A program made the translations under genes and the position numbers. From Sipunculus nudus (Eukaryota; Annelida; Sipuncula; Golfingiida; Sipunculidae): DNA of 64,000 bases. Below the pieces are notes generated by a model. The model worked only from the letters and a program-made list of their open reading frames with translations, searched no databases and was not told the DNA's origin. Positions 1 to 12,816 of the stretch are shown piece after piece (positions within the stretch are counted from its first letter, which is position 1; the number at the start of each line of letters is the position of its first letter). The stretch lies in NCBI GenBank assembly GCA_026874595.1, contig CM049308.1, positions 43,659,327 through 43,723,326 of the forward strand, written 5' to 3'.

Positions 1-3000
1 AGGTGATTTCGGCGAAAACGTCGTTTGTAACAGGTCCTAAATGGACTAATGAAGCTTCTAAAACGCTTCTTTCGCAATTTAAATCGGCCATTTTTGCAGA
101 AAACACGATCTTGTATTACGCGAAACCGAGCTGATTTCGGCGAAAACGACGTTTGTAACAGGTCCTAAATGGCCTAATGAAGCTTCTAAAACGCTTCGTT
201 CGCGATTTAAATCAGCTATTTTTGCACAAAACACGATCTTGTATTACGCGAAAACCGAGCTGATTCCGGCGAAAACGACGTTTGTAACAGGTCCTAAATG
301 GTCGAATGAAGCTTCTAAAACGCTTCTTTCGCAATTTAATTCGGCCATTTTTGCAGAAAACACGATCTTGTTTTACGCGAAAACCGAGCTAATTTCGGCG
401 AAAACGTTTGTAACAGGTCCTAAATGGCCTAATGAAGCTTCTAAAACGCTTCTTTCGCATTTTAAATCGGCCATCTTTGCACAAAACACGATCTTGTATT
501 ACGCGAAAACCGAGCTGATTTCGGCGAAAACGACGTTTGTAACAGGTCCTAAATGGCCTAATGAAGCTTCTAAAACGCTTCTTTCGCAATTTAAATCGGC
601 CATTTTTGCAGAAAACACGATCTTGTATTACACGAAAACCGAGCTGATTTCCGCGAAAACGCCGTTTGTAACAGGTCCTATTGGCCTAATGAAGCTTCTT
701 AAACGCTTCTTTCGCAATTTAAATCGGCAATTTTTGCAGAAAACATGATCTTGTATTACGCGAAAACCGAGCTGATTTCGGCAAAAACGACGTTTGTAAC
801 GGGTCCTAAATGGGCTTATGAAGCTTCTAAAACGCTTCTTTCGCAATTTTAATCGGCCATTTTTGCAGAAAACCCGATCTTGTATTACGCGAAAACCGAG
901 CTGATTTCGGCGAAAACGACGTTTGTAACAGGTCCTAAATGGCCTAATGAAGCTTCTAAAACGCTTCTTTCGCAATTTAAAATCGGCCATTTTTGCACAA
1001 AACACGATTTTATATTACGCGAAAACCGAGCTGATTTCGGCGAAAACGACGTTTGTAACAGGTCCTAAACTGGGTAATGAAGATCCTAAAGGGCTTCTTT
1101 CGCAATTTAAATCGGCCATTTTTGCAGAAAACATGATCTTGTATTACGCGAAAACCGAGCTGATTTCGGCGAAAAACGACGTTTGTAACAGGTCCTAAAT
1201 GGCCTAATGAAGCTTCTAAAACGCTTCTTTCGCAATTTAAATCGGCCATTTTTGCAGAAAACACGATCTTGTATAACGCGAAAACCGAGCTGATTTCGGC
1301 GAAAACGTCGTTTGTAACAGGTCCTAAATGGACTAATGAAGCTTCTAAAACGCTTCTTTCGCAATTTAAATCGGCCATTTTTCAGAAAACACGATCTTGT
1401 ATTACGCGAAACCGAGCTGATTTCGGCGAAAACGACGTTTGTAACAGGTCCTAAATGGCCTAATGAAGCTTCTAAAACGCTTCGTTCGCGATTTAAATCA
1501 GCTATTTTTGCACAAAACACGATCTTGTATTACGCGAAAACCGAGCTGATTCCGGCGAAAACGACGTTTGTAACAGGTCCTAAATGGTCGAATGAAGCTT
1601 CTAAAACGCTTCTTTCGCAATTTAAATCGGCCATTTTTGCAGAAAACACGATCTTGTTTTTACGCGAAAACCGAGCTAATTTCGGCGAAAACGTTTGTAA
1701 CAGGTCCTAAATGGCCTTATAAAGCTTCTAAAACGCTTCGTTCGCAATTTAAATCGGCCATTTTTACACAAAACACGATCTTGTATTACGCCAAAACCGA
1801 GGTGATTTCGGCGAAAACGTCGTTTGTAAACAGGTCCTAAATGGACTAATGAAGCTTCTAAAACGCTTCTTTCGCAATTTAAATCGGCCATTTTTGCAGA
1901 AAACACGATCTTGTATTACGCGAAACCGAGCTGATTTCGGCGAAAACGACGTTTGTAACAGGTCCTAAATGGCCTAATGAAGCTTCTAAAACGCTTCGTT
2001 CGCGATTTAAATCAGCTATTTTTGCACAAAACCACGATCTTGTATTACGCGAAAACCGAGCTGATTCCGGCGAAAACGACGTTTGTAACAGGTCCTAAAT
2101 GGTCGAATGAAGCTTCTAAAACGCTTCTTTCGCAATTTAAATCGGCCATTTTTGCAGAAAACACGATCTTGTTTTACGCGAAAACCGAGCTAATTTCGGC
2201 GAAAACGTTTGTAACAGGTCCTAAATGGCCTTATGAAGCTTCTAAAACGCTTCGTTCGCAATTTAAATCGGCCATTTTTACACAAAACACGATCTTGTAT
2301 TACGCCAAAACCGAGCTGATTTCGGCGAAAACGACGTTTGTAACAGGTCCTAAATGGCCGAATGAAGCTTCTAAAACGCTTCTTTCGCAATTTAAATCGG
2401 CCATTTTTGCAGAAAACACGATCTTGTATTACGCGAAAACCGAGCTGATTTCGGCGAAAACGACGTTTGTTAAAGGTCCAAAATGGCCTAATGAAGCTTC
2501 TAAATCACTTCCTTTGCAATTTAAATCGGCCATTTTTTCAGAAAACACGATCTTGTATTACGCGAAAACCGAGCTGATTTCGGCGAAAAACGACGTTTGT
2601 AACAGGTCCTAAATGGCCTAATGAAGCTTCTTAAACGCTTCTTTCGCAATTTAAATCGGCCATTTTTGAACAAAACACGATCTTGTATTACGCGAAAACC
2701 GAGCTGATTTCGGCGAAAACGACGTTTGTAAACAGGTCCTAAATGGCCTAATGAAGCTTCTAAAACGCTTCTTTCGCAATTTAAATCGGCCATTTTTGCA
2801 GAAAACACGATCTTGTATTACGCGAAAACCGAGCTTATTTCGGCGAAAACGACGTTTGTAACAGGTCCTAAATGGCCGAATGAAGCTTCTAAAACGCTTC
2901 TTTCGCATTAGACAACGGCCGTTTTTGCACAAAACACGATCTTGTATTACGCGAAAACCGAGCTGATTTCGGATAAAACGACGTTTGTAACAGGTCCTAA

Positions 3001-4039
3001 ATGGCCTAATGAAGCTTCTAAAACGCTTCTTTCGCAATTTAAATCGGCAATTTTTGCAGAAAACATGATCTTGTATTACGCGAAAACCGAGCTGATTTCG
3101 GCGAAAACGACGTTTGTAACGGGTCCTAAATGGGCTTATGAAGCTTCTAAAACGCTTCTTTCGCAATTTTAATCGGCCCATTTTTGCAGAAAACCCGATC
3201 TTGTATTACGCGAAAACCGAGCTGATTTCGGCGAAAACGACGTTTGTAACAGGTCCTAAATGGCCTAATGAAGCTTCTAAAACGCTTCTTTCGCAATTTA
3301 AATCGGCCATTTTTGCACAAAACACGATTTTATATTACGCGAAAACCGAGCTGATTTCGGCGAAAACGACGTTTGTAACAGGTCCTAAACTGGGTAATGA
3401 AGATCCTAAAGGGCTTCTTTCGCAATTTAAATCGGCCATTTTTGCAGAAAACACGATCTTGTATTACGCGAAAACCGAGCTGATTTCGGCCCAAAAACGA
3501 CGTTTGTAACAGGTCCTAAATGGCCTAATGAAGCTTCTAAAACGCTTCTTTCGCAATTTAAATCGGCCATTTTTCCATAAAACACGATCTTGTAATACGC
3601 GAAAACCAAGCTGATTTCGGCGAAAACGACGTTTGTAACAGGTCCTAAATGGCCTAATGAAGCTTCTAAAGCGCTTCTTTCGCAATTTAAATCGGCCATT
3701 TTTGCAGAAAACACGATCTTGTATTACGCGAAAACCGAGCTGATTTCGGCGAAAACGACGTTTGTAACAGGTCCTAAATTGGGTAATGAAGATCCTAAAG
3801 GGCTTCTTTCGCATCAGACAACCGGCCGTTTTTGCAGAAAACACGATCTTGTATTACGCGAAAACCGAGCTGATTTCGGCGAAAACGACGTTTGTAACAG
3901 GTCCTAAATGGCCTAATGAAGCTTCTAAAACGCTTCTTTCGCAATTTAAATCGGCCATTTTTTGCAGAAAACACGATCTTGTATTACGCGAAAACCGAGC
4001 TGATTTCGGCGAAAACGACGTTTGTAACAGGTCCTAAAT

Positions 4040-6100
4040 GGCCTAATGAAGCTTCTAAATCGCTTCTTTCGCATTTTAAATCGGCCATTTTTCCAGAAAA
4101 CACGATCTTGTATTACGCGAAAACCGAGCTGATTTCGGCGAAAACGACGTTTGTAACAGGTCCTAAATGGCCTAATGAAGCTTCTAAAACGCTTCTTTCG
4201 CTATTTAAATCGGCCATTTTTGCAGAAAACACGATCTTGTATTACGCGAAAACCGAGCTGATTTCGGCGAAAACGACGTTTGTAACAGGTCCTAAATGGC
4301 CTAAAGAAGCTTCTAAAACGCTTCTTTCGCATTTTAAATCGGCCATTTTTGCAGAAAACACGATCTTGTATTACGCGAACACCGAGCTGATTTCCGCGAA
4401 AACGACGTTTGTAACAGGTCCTAAATGGCCTAATGAAGCTTCTAAAACGCTTCTTTCGCAATTTAAATCGGCCATTTTTGCAGAAAACACGATCTTGTAT
4501 TACGCGAAAACCGAGCTGATTTCGGCGAAAACGACGTTTGTAACAGGTCCTAAATGGCCTAATGAAGCTTCTAAAACGCTTCTTTCGTAATTTTAATCGG
4601 CCATTTTTGCAGAAAACACGATCTTGTATTACGCGAAAACCGAGCAGATTTCGGCGAAAACGACGTTTGTAACAGGTCCTAAATGGCCTAATGAAGCTTT
4701 TAAAACGCTTCTTTCGCAATTTGAATCGGCCATTTTTGCAGAAAACACGATCTTGTATTACGCGAAAACCGAGCTGATTTCGGCGAAAACGACGTTTGTA
4801 ACAGGTCCTAAATGGCATAATGATGCTTCTAAAACGCTTCGTTCGCAATTTAAATCGGCCATTTTTGCAGAAAACACGATCTTGTTTTACGCGAAAACCG
4901 AGATGATTTCGGCGAAAACGACGTTTGTAACAGGTCCTAAATTGGGTAATGAAGATCTTAAAACGCTTCTTTCGCATCAGACAACGGCCGTTTTTGCAGA
5001 AAACACGATCTTGTATTACGCGAAAACCGAGCTGATTTCGGCGAAAACGACGTTTGTAACAGGTCCTAAATGGCCTAATGAAGCTTCTTAAACGCTTCTT
5101 TCGCAATTTAAATCGGCCATTTTTCCAGAAAACACGATCTTGTATTACGCGAAAACCGAGCTGATTTCGGCGAAAACGACGTTTGTAACAGGTCCTAAAT
5201 GGCCTAATGAAGCTTCTACATCGCTTCTTTCGCATTTTAAATCGGCCATTTTTCCAGAAAACACGATCTTGTATTACGCGAAAACCGAGCTGATTTCGGC
5301 GAAAACGACGTTTGTAACAGGTCCTAAATGGCCTAATGAAGCTTCTAAAACGCTTCTTTCGCTATTTAAATCGGCCATTTTTGCAGAAAACACGATCTTG
5401 TATTACGCGAAAACCGAGCTGATTTCGGCGAAAACGACGTTTGTAACAGGTCCTAAATGGCCTAAAGAAGCTTCTAAAACGCTTCATTCGCATTTTAAAT
5501 CGGCCATTTTTGCAGAAAACACGATCTTGTATTACGCGAACACCGAGCTGATTTCCGCGAAAACGACGTTTGTAACAGGTCCTAAATGGCCTAATGAAGC
5601 TTCTAAAACGCTTCTTTCGCAATTTAAATCGGCCATTTTTGCAGAAAACACGATCTTGTATTACGCGAAAACCGAGCTGATTTCGGCGAAAACGACGTTT
5701 GTAACAGGTCCTAAATGGCCTAATGAAGCTTCTAAAACGCTTCTTTCGTAATTTTAATCGGCCATTTTTGCAGAAAACACGATCTTGTATTACGCGAAAA
5801 CCGAGCAGATTTCGGCGAAAACGACGTTTGTAACAGGTCCTAAATGGCCTAATGAAGCTTTTAAAACGCTTCTTTCGCAATTTGAATCGGCCATTTTTGC
5901 AGAAAACACGATCTTGTATTACGCGAAAACCGAGCTGATTTCGGCGAAAACGACGTTTGTAACAGGTCCTAAATGGCATAATGATGCTTCTAAAACGCTT
6001 CTTTCGCAATTTAAATCGGCCATTTTTGCAGAAAACACGATCTTGTTTTACGCGAAAACCGAGATGATTTCGGCGAAAACGACGTTTGTAACAGGTCCTA
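4040..6100. repeat. Nine-monomer higher-order repeat, two copies
   Basis: Private variants recur at exactly 1,161 bp, which is nine monomers. TTCCAGAAAAC follows 4,081 and 5,242; GCTATTTAAA occurs near 4,200 and 5,361; CCTAAAGAAGC near 4,300 and 5,461; GCGAACACC at 4,375 and 5,536; CGTAATTTTAATC at 4,586 and 5,747; TTTGAATCGG at 4,720 and 5,881. The spacing is constant across at least 640 bp, so this is a recent block duplication inside the satellite rather than independent mutation. Confidence 0.9.
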
Positions 6101-7249
6101 AATGGCATAATGAAGCTTCTTAAACGCTTTTTTTCGCATTTTAAATCGGCCATTTTTGCAGAAAACACAATCTTGTATTACGCGAAAACCGAGCTGATTT
6201 CGGCGAAAACGACGTTTGTAACAGGTCCTAAATGGCCTAATGAAGCTTCTAAAACGCTTCTTTCGCAATTTAAATCGGCCATTTTTGCAGAAAACACGAT
6301 CTTGTATTACACGAAAACCGAGCTGATTTCGGCGAAAACGACGTTTGTAACAGGTCCTAAATGTCCTAATGAAGCTTCTTAAACGCTTCTTTCGCAATTT
6401 AAATCGACCATTTTTTAACAAAACACGATCTTGTATTACGCGAAAACCGAGCTGATTTCGGCGAAAACGACGTTTGTAACAGGTCCTAAATGGCCTAATG
6501 AAGCTTCTAAAACGCTTCTTTCGCAATTTAAATCGGCCATTTTTGCAGAAAACACGATCTTGTATTACGCGAAAACCGAGCTTATTTCGGCGAAAACGAC
6601 GTTTGTAACAGGTCCTAAATGGCCGAATGAAGCTTCTAAAACGCTTCTTTCGCATCAGACAACGGCCGTTTTTGCACAAAACACTATCTTGTATTACGCG
6701 AAAACCGAGCTGATTTCGGCGAAAACGACGTTTGTAACAGGTCCTAAATGGCCTAATGAAGCTTCTAAAACGCTTCTTTCGCAATTTAAATCGGCCATTT
6801 TTGCAGAAAACACGATCTTGTATTACGCGAAAACCGAGCTGATTTCGGCCAAAACGACGTTTGTAACAGGTCCTAAATGGCCTAATGAAGCTTCTAAAAC
6901 GCTTCTTTCGCAATTTAAATCGGCCATTTTTGCAGAAAACACGATCTTGTATTACGCGAAAACCGAGCTTATTTCGGCGAAAACGACGTTTGTAACAGGT
7001 CCTAAATGGCCTAATGAAGCTTCTAAGACGCTTCTTTCGCAATTTAAATCGGCCATTTTTGCAGAAAATACGATCTTGTATTACGCTAAAACCGAGCTGA
7101 TTTCGGCGAAAACGACGTTTGTAACAGGTCCTAAATGGCCTAATGAAGCTTCTAAAACGCTTCTTTCGCAATTTAAATCGGCCATTTTTCCAGAAAACAC
7201 GATCTTGTATTACGCAAAAACCGAGCTGATTTCGGCGAAAACGACGTTT

Positions 7250-8060
7250 GTAACAGGTCCTCAATGGCCTAATGAAACTTCTAAAACGCTTCTTTCGCAA
7301 TTTAAATCGGCCATTTTTGCAGAAAACACGATCTTGTATTACACGAAAACCGAGCTGATTTCGGCGAAAACGACGTTTGTAACAGGTCCTAAATGGCCTA
7401 ATGAAGCTTCTAAAACGCTTCTTTCGCATTTTAAATCGGCCATCTTTGCACAAAACACGATCTTTTATTACGCGAAAACCGAGCTGATTTCGGCGAAAAC
7501 GACGTTTGTAACAGGTCCTAATGAAGCTTCTAAAACGCTTCTTTCGCAATTTAAATCGGCCATTTTTGCAGAAAACACGATCTTGTATTACACGAAAACC
7601 GAGCTGATTTCGGCGAAAACGACGTTTGTAACAGGTCCTAAATGGCCTAATGAAGCTTCTAAAACGCTTCTTTCGCAATTTAAATCGGCCATTTTTGCAG
7701 AAAACACGATCTTGTATTACGCAAAAACCGAGCTGATTTCGGCGAAAACGACGTTTGTAACAGGTCCTCAATGGCCTAATGAAACTTCTAAAACGCTTCT
7801 TTCGCAATTTAAATCGGCCATTTTTGCAGAAAACACGATCTTGTATTACACGAAAACCGAGCTGATTTCGGCGAAAACGACGTTTGTAACAGGTCCTAAA
7901 TGGCCTAATGAAGCTTCTAAAACGCTTCTTTCGCATTTTAAATCGGCCATCTTTGCACAAAACACGATCTTTTATTACGCGAAAACCGAGCTGATTTCGG
8001 CGAAAACGACGTTTGTAACAGGTCCTAATGAAGCTTCTAAAACGCTTCTTTCGCAATTTA
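7250..8060. repeat. Four-monomer higher-order repeat, two copies
   Basis: The variant CCTCAATGGCCTAATGAAAC appears at about 7,260 and 7,767, 507 bp apart. The 9-bp-deleted monomer ACAGGTCCTAATGAAGC appears near 7,511 and 8,018. 507 bp equals four monomers minus the 9-bp deletion, so a four-monomer block has been duplicated. Confidence 0.85.
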
Positions 8061-8569
8061 AATCGGCCATTTTTGCACAAAACACGATCTTGTATTACAC
8101 GAAAACCGAGCTGATTTCGGCGAAAACGACGTTTGTAACAGGTCCTAAATGGCCTAATGAAGCTTCTAAAACGCTTCTTTCGCAATTTAAATCGGCCATT
8201 TTTGCAGAAAACACGATCTTGTATTACGCGAAAACCGAGCTGATTTCGGCGAAAACGACGTTTGTAACAGGTCCTAAATGGCCTAATGAAGCTTCTAAAA
8301 CGCTTCTTTCGCATTTTAAATCGGCCATCTTTGCACAAAACACGATCTTGTATTACGCGAAAACCGAGCTGATTTCGGCGAAAACGACGTTTGTAACAGG
8401 TCCTAAATGGCCTAATGAAGCTTCTAAAACGCTTCTTTCGCAATTTAAATCGGCCATTTTTGCAGAAAACACGATCTTGTATTACACGAAAACCGAGCTG
8501 ATTTCGGCGAAAACGACGTTTGTAACAGGTCCTAAATGGCCTAATGAAGCTTCTTAAACGCTTCTTTCG

Positions 8570-11500
8570 CAATTTAAATCGGCCATTTTTGAACAAAACA
8601 CGATCTTGTATTACGCGAACACCGAGCTGATTTCGGCGAAAACGACGTTTGTAACAGGTCCTAAATGGCCTAATGAAGCTTCTAAAACGCTTCTTTCGCA
8701 ATTTAAATCGGCCATTTTTGCAGAAAACACGATCTTGTATTACGCGAAAACCGAGCTTATTTCGGCGAAAACGACGTTTTGTAACAGGTCCTAAATGGCC
8801 TAATGAAGCTTCTAAAACGCTTCTTTCGCAACAGACAACGGCCGTTTTTGCACAAAACACGATCTTGTATTACGCGAAAACCGAGCTGATTTCGGATAAA
8901 ACGACGTTTGTAACAGATCCTAAATGGCCTAATGAAGCTTCTAAAACGCTTCTTTCGCAATTTAAATCGGCAATTTTTGCAGAAAACATGATCTTCTATT
9001 ACGCGAAAACCGAGCTGATTTCGGCGAAAACGACGTTTGTAACGGGTCCTAAATGGGCTTATGAAGCTTCTAAAACGCTTCTTTCGCAATTTTAATCGGC
9101 CATTTTTGCAGAAAACCCGATCTTGTATTACGCGAAAAAAGAGCTGATTTCGGCGAAAACGACGTTTGTAACAGGTCCTAAATGGCCTAATGAAGCTTCT
9201 AAAACGCTTCTTTCGCAATTTAAATCGGCCATTTTTGCACAAAACACGATTTTATATTACGCGAAAACCGAGCTGATTTCGGCGAAAACGACGTTTGTAA
9301 CAGGTCCTAAACTGGGTAATGAAGATCCTAAAGGGCTTCTTTCGCAATTTAAATCGGCCATTTTTGCAGAAAACACGATCTTGTATTACGCGAAAACCGA
9401 GCTGATTTCGGCGAAAACGACGTTTGTAACAGGTCCTAAATGGCCTAATGAAGCTTCTAAAACGCTTCTTTCGCAATTTAAATCGGCCATTTTTGCAGAA
9501 AACACGATCTTGTATTGCGCGAAAACCGAGCTGATTTCGGCGAAAACGTCGTTTGTAACAGGTCCTAAATGGACTAATGAAGCTTCTAAAACGCTTCTTT
9601 CGCAATTTAAATCGGCCATTTTTGCAGAAAACACGATCTTGTATTACGCGAAACCGAGCTGATTTCGGCGAAAACGACGTTTGTAACAGGTCCTAAATGG
9701 CCTAATGAAGCTTCTAAAACGCTTCGTTCGCGATTTAAATCAGCTATTTTTGCACAAAACACGATCTTGTATTACGCGAAAACCGAGCTGATTCCGGCGA
9801 AAACGACGTTTGTAACAGGTCCTAAATGGTCGAATGAAGCTTCTAAAACGCTTCTTTCGCAATTTAAATCGGCCATTTTTGCAGAAAACACGATCTTGTA
9901 TTACGCGAAAACCGAGCTAATTTCGGCGAAAACGTTTGTAACAGGTCCTAAATGGCCTTATGAAGCTTCTAAAACGCTTCGTTCGCAATTTAAATCGGCC
10001 ATTTTTACACAAAACACGATCTTGTATTACGCCAAAACCGAGCTGATTTCGGCGAAAACGACGTTTGTAACAGGTCCTAAATGGCCGAATGAAGCTTCTA
10101 AAACGCTTCTTTCGCAATTTAAATCGGCCATTTTGCAGAAAACACGATCTTGTATTACGCGAAAACCGAGCTGATTTCGGCGAAAACGACGTTTGTTAAA
10201 GGTCCAAAATGGCCTAATGAAGCTTCTAAATCACTTCCTTTGCAATTTAAATCGGCCATTTTTGCAGAAAACACGATCTTGTATTACGCGAAAACCGAGC
10301 TGATTTCGGCGAAAACGACGTTTGTAACATGTCCTAAATGGCCTAATGAAGTTTCTTAATTGCTTCTTTCGCAATTTAAATCGGCCATTTTTGAACAAAA
10401 CACGATCTTGTATTACGCGAAAACCGAGCTGATTTCGGCGAAAACGACGTTTGTAACAGGTCCTAAATGGCCTAATGAAGCTTCTAAAACGCTTCTTTCG
10501 CAATTTAAATCGGCCATTTTTGGAGAAAACACGATCTTGTATTACGCGAAAACCGAGCTGATTTCGGCGAAAACGACGTTTGTAACAGGTCCTAAATGGC
10601 CGAATGAAGCTTCTAAAACGCTTCTTTCGCATCAGACAACGGCCGTTTTTGCACAAAACACGATCTTGTATTACGCGAAAACCGAGCTGATTTCGGATAA
10701 AACGACGTTTGTAACAGGTCCTAAATGGCCTAATGAAGCTTCTTAAACGCTTCTTTCGCAATTTAAATCGGCAATTTTTGCAGAAAACATGATCTTGTAT
10801 TACGCGAAAACCGAGCTGATTTCGGCGAAAACGACGTTTGTAACGGGTCCTAAATGGGCTTATGAAGCTTCTAAAACGCTTCTTTCGCAATTTTAATCGG
10901 CCATTTTTGCAGAAAACCCGATCTTGTATTACGCGAAAACCGAGCTGATTTCGGCGAAAACGACGTTTGTAACAGGTCCTAAATGGCCTAATGAAGCTTC
11001 TAAAACGCTTCTTTCGCAATTTAAATCGGCCATTTTTGCAGAAAACACGATCTTGTATTGCGCGAAAACCGAGCTGATTTCGGCGAAAACGTCGTTTGTA
11101 ACAGGTCCTAAATGGACTAATGAAGCTTCTAAAACGCTTCTTTCGCAATTTAAATCGGCCATTTTTGCAGAAAACACGATCTTGTATTACGCGAAACCGA
11201 GCTGATTTCGGCGAAAACGACGTTTGTAACAGGTCCTAAATGGCCTAATGAAGCTTCTAAAACGCTTCGTTCGCGATTTAAATCAGCTATTTTTGCACAA
11301 AACACGATCTTGTATTACGCGAAAACCGAGCTGATTCCGGCGAAAACGACGTTTGTAACAGGTCCTAAATGGTCGAATGAAGCTTCTAAAACGCTTCTTT
11401 CGCAATTTAAATCGGCCATTTTTGCAGAAAACACGATCTTGTATTTCGCGAAAACTGAGCTAATTTCGGCGAAAACGTTTGTAACAGGTCCTAAATGGCC

Positions 11501-12000
11501 TTATGAAGCTTCTAAAACGCTTCGTTCGCAATTTAAATCGGCAATTTTTTCACAAAACACGATCTTGTATTACGCCAAAACCGAGCTGATTTCGGCGAAA
11601 ACGACGTTTGTAACAGGTCCTAAATGGCCTAATGAAGCTTCTAAAACGCTTCTTTCGCAATTTAAATCGGCCATTTTTGCAGAAAACACGATCTTGTATT
11701 ACGCGAAAACCGAGCTGATTTCGGCGAAAACGACGTTTGTAAAAGGTCCAAAATGGCCTAATAAAGCTTCTAAATCACTTCCTTTGCAATTTAAATCGGC
11801 CATTTTTGCACAAAACACGAACTTGTATTACGCGAAAACCGAGCTGATTTCGGCGAAAACGACGTTTGTAACAGGTCCTAAATGGCCGAATGAAGCTTCT
11901 AAAACGCTTCTTTCGCAATTTAAATCGGCCATTTTTGCACAAAACACGATCTTGTATTACGCGAAAACCGAGCTGATTTCGGCGAAAACGACGTTTGTAA
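8570..12000. repeat. Long-range satellite block duplications (about 1.5 and 1.8 kb)
   Basis: Marker variants TTGAACAAAACACG (8,589 and 10,390), GGATAAAACGACG (8,893 and 10,695) and GGGCTTATGAAGC (9,055 and 10,857) repeat at about 1,802 bp. The series GTCGTTTGTAACAGG, then GATTCCGGCG, then GAAAACGTTTG repeats at about 1,545 bp (near 9,547 and 11,092). The same marker series occurs in the first 3 kb of the window, so both ends of the visible array share ancestry while the middle belongs to other block families. Confidence 0.75.
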
Positions 12001-12365
12001 CAGGTCCAAAATGGCCTAATGAAGCTTCTAAAACGCTTCTTTCGCATTTTAAATCGGCCATTTTTGCACAAAACACGATCTTGTATTACGCCAAAACCGA
12101 GCTGATTTCGGCGAAAACGACGTTTGTAACAGGTTCTGAATGTCCTACTGAAGCTTCTAAAATCCCTTCTTTCGCAATATAAATCGGCCATTTTTGCTAT
12201 TCACGAGATATTTTACGAGATACTGCAATACTTGTTATAAAATCTTGTAGTACTTGTTGAATGCTACCTGATGCAAAAAACTAGATCACACTAGCTTTAA
12301 AACTGACAAAATTAGAAAAATAAGACCCCTTATATTCGAATATCATGACTTTTCCCCAAAAATTT

Positions 12366-12379
12366 GTAACCATGGTTAC
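12366..12379. promoter_or_regulatory. X-box-like palindrome (variant)
   Basis: GTAACCATGGTTAC is a perfect 14-bp palindrome. It differs at one position from the RFX-type X-box consensus GTNRCC-NN-RGYAAC. It sits in the repeat family that carries similar palindromes at 13,844, 14,289, 16,921 and 17,365. Binding is inferred from the consensus only. Confidence 0.4.
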
Positions 12380-12508
12380 GGCAAATTTGAGTCAGCTACA
12401 CACAAGATGACAGGCCTTGGAATGACGATTAAAATGAGCTATTGTTGAAGTAGATACGGCTAATAGTCACAAAGATATGAAGAAAAAACCGTTTTGGGAA
12501 AATTTGAC

Positions 12509-12525
12509 GACCTTGACCTTGACCT
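12509..12525 (-). promoter_or_regulatory. AGGTCA-type tandem half-sites
   Basis: GACCTTGACCTTGACCT reads on the minus strand as successive AGGTCA half-sites with no spacer, the half-site used by many nuclear receptors. It lies at the same place in the repeat as the sites at 14,437 and 17,513. Only the sequence match is seen. Confidence 0.35.
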
Positions 12526-12802
12526 ATCACCTATTTTAACGAAAAACAATAGGGCACCTAGAAATTATGTTTTTCATCATCCCTGTAAGTTTCAAGGTTA
12601 TAGTGGCAAATTTGTGGCCAGGAGAGTGCAGACAAACAAACAAACAGACAGACAGACAGACTAGACGACCAGAGGTCGAACGCTTGCCGGAAATGGCCGG
12701 TAATAAGACAGCGAAACAGACGGACAGTTACTAGGCAGACAGACAGGGAACGTATAACACTGTCTATAGTTTTGGAGATATGGCACAATGATGATTGCTG
12801 CA

Positions 12803-12816
12803 GCGCCATCTGGCGG
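12803..12816 (-). promoter_or_regulatory. CTCF-like core motif
   Basis: On the minus strand this reads CCGCCAGATGGCGC, matching the core CCASYAGRKGGCRS at 13 of 14 positions. It is one of several occurrences at matching places in this repeat family. Confidence 0.4.

Larger units (their letters stand above)
1..12197. repeat. 129-bp satellite array (about 94 monomers, continues past left edge)
   Basis: Head-to-tail copies of a 129-bp unit can be followed from the first base to about 12,197. Each unit contains the landmarks CCGAGCTGATTTCGGCG, AACAGGTCCTAAATGGCC, a HindIII site in TGAAGCTTCT, and TTTGCAGAAAACACGATC. Most neighbouring monomers differ by only a few substitutions. Scattered 1-bp indels occur (for example near 1,167, 1,829, 3,492 and 8,781), along with a 3-bp deletion variant (near 389, 1,674, 2,189, 9,916, 11,459) and a 9-bp deletion variant (near 7,515 and 8,022). 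Because 129 = 3 x 43, one frame per strand reads through many monomers: a 43-residue repeat on the plus strand and a Lys/Arg-rich 43-residue repeat on the minus strand. The longest are 920 codons (minus, 6,098-8,860) and 708 codons (plus, 6,431-8,557). Frame-breaking indels elsewhere and the lack of any recognisable domain argue for non-coding satellite DNA. Confidence 0.95.

Noticed and set aside
130-260. Hammerhead-like core in the 129-bp monomer (CTAATGA, AGCTTC, TAAAAC)
   Set aside because: The invariant G of CUGANGA is A and the GAAA box is AAAA, so the core residues required for the ribozyme are missing in essentially all monomers.
6098-8860. A 920-residue Lys/Arg-rich protein on the minus strand and a 708-residue protein on the plus strand
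   Set aside because: Both are consequences of a stop-free 129-bp satellite monomer; other parts of the array carry 1-bp indels and no domain is recognisable.
1-12197. CRISPR array (regular repeats)
   Set aside because: Units are contiguous with no unique spacers, and the window is clearly eukaryotic.
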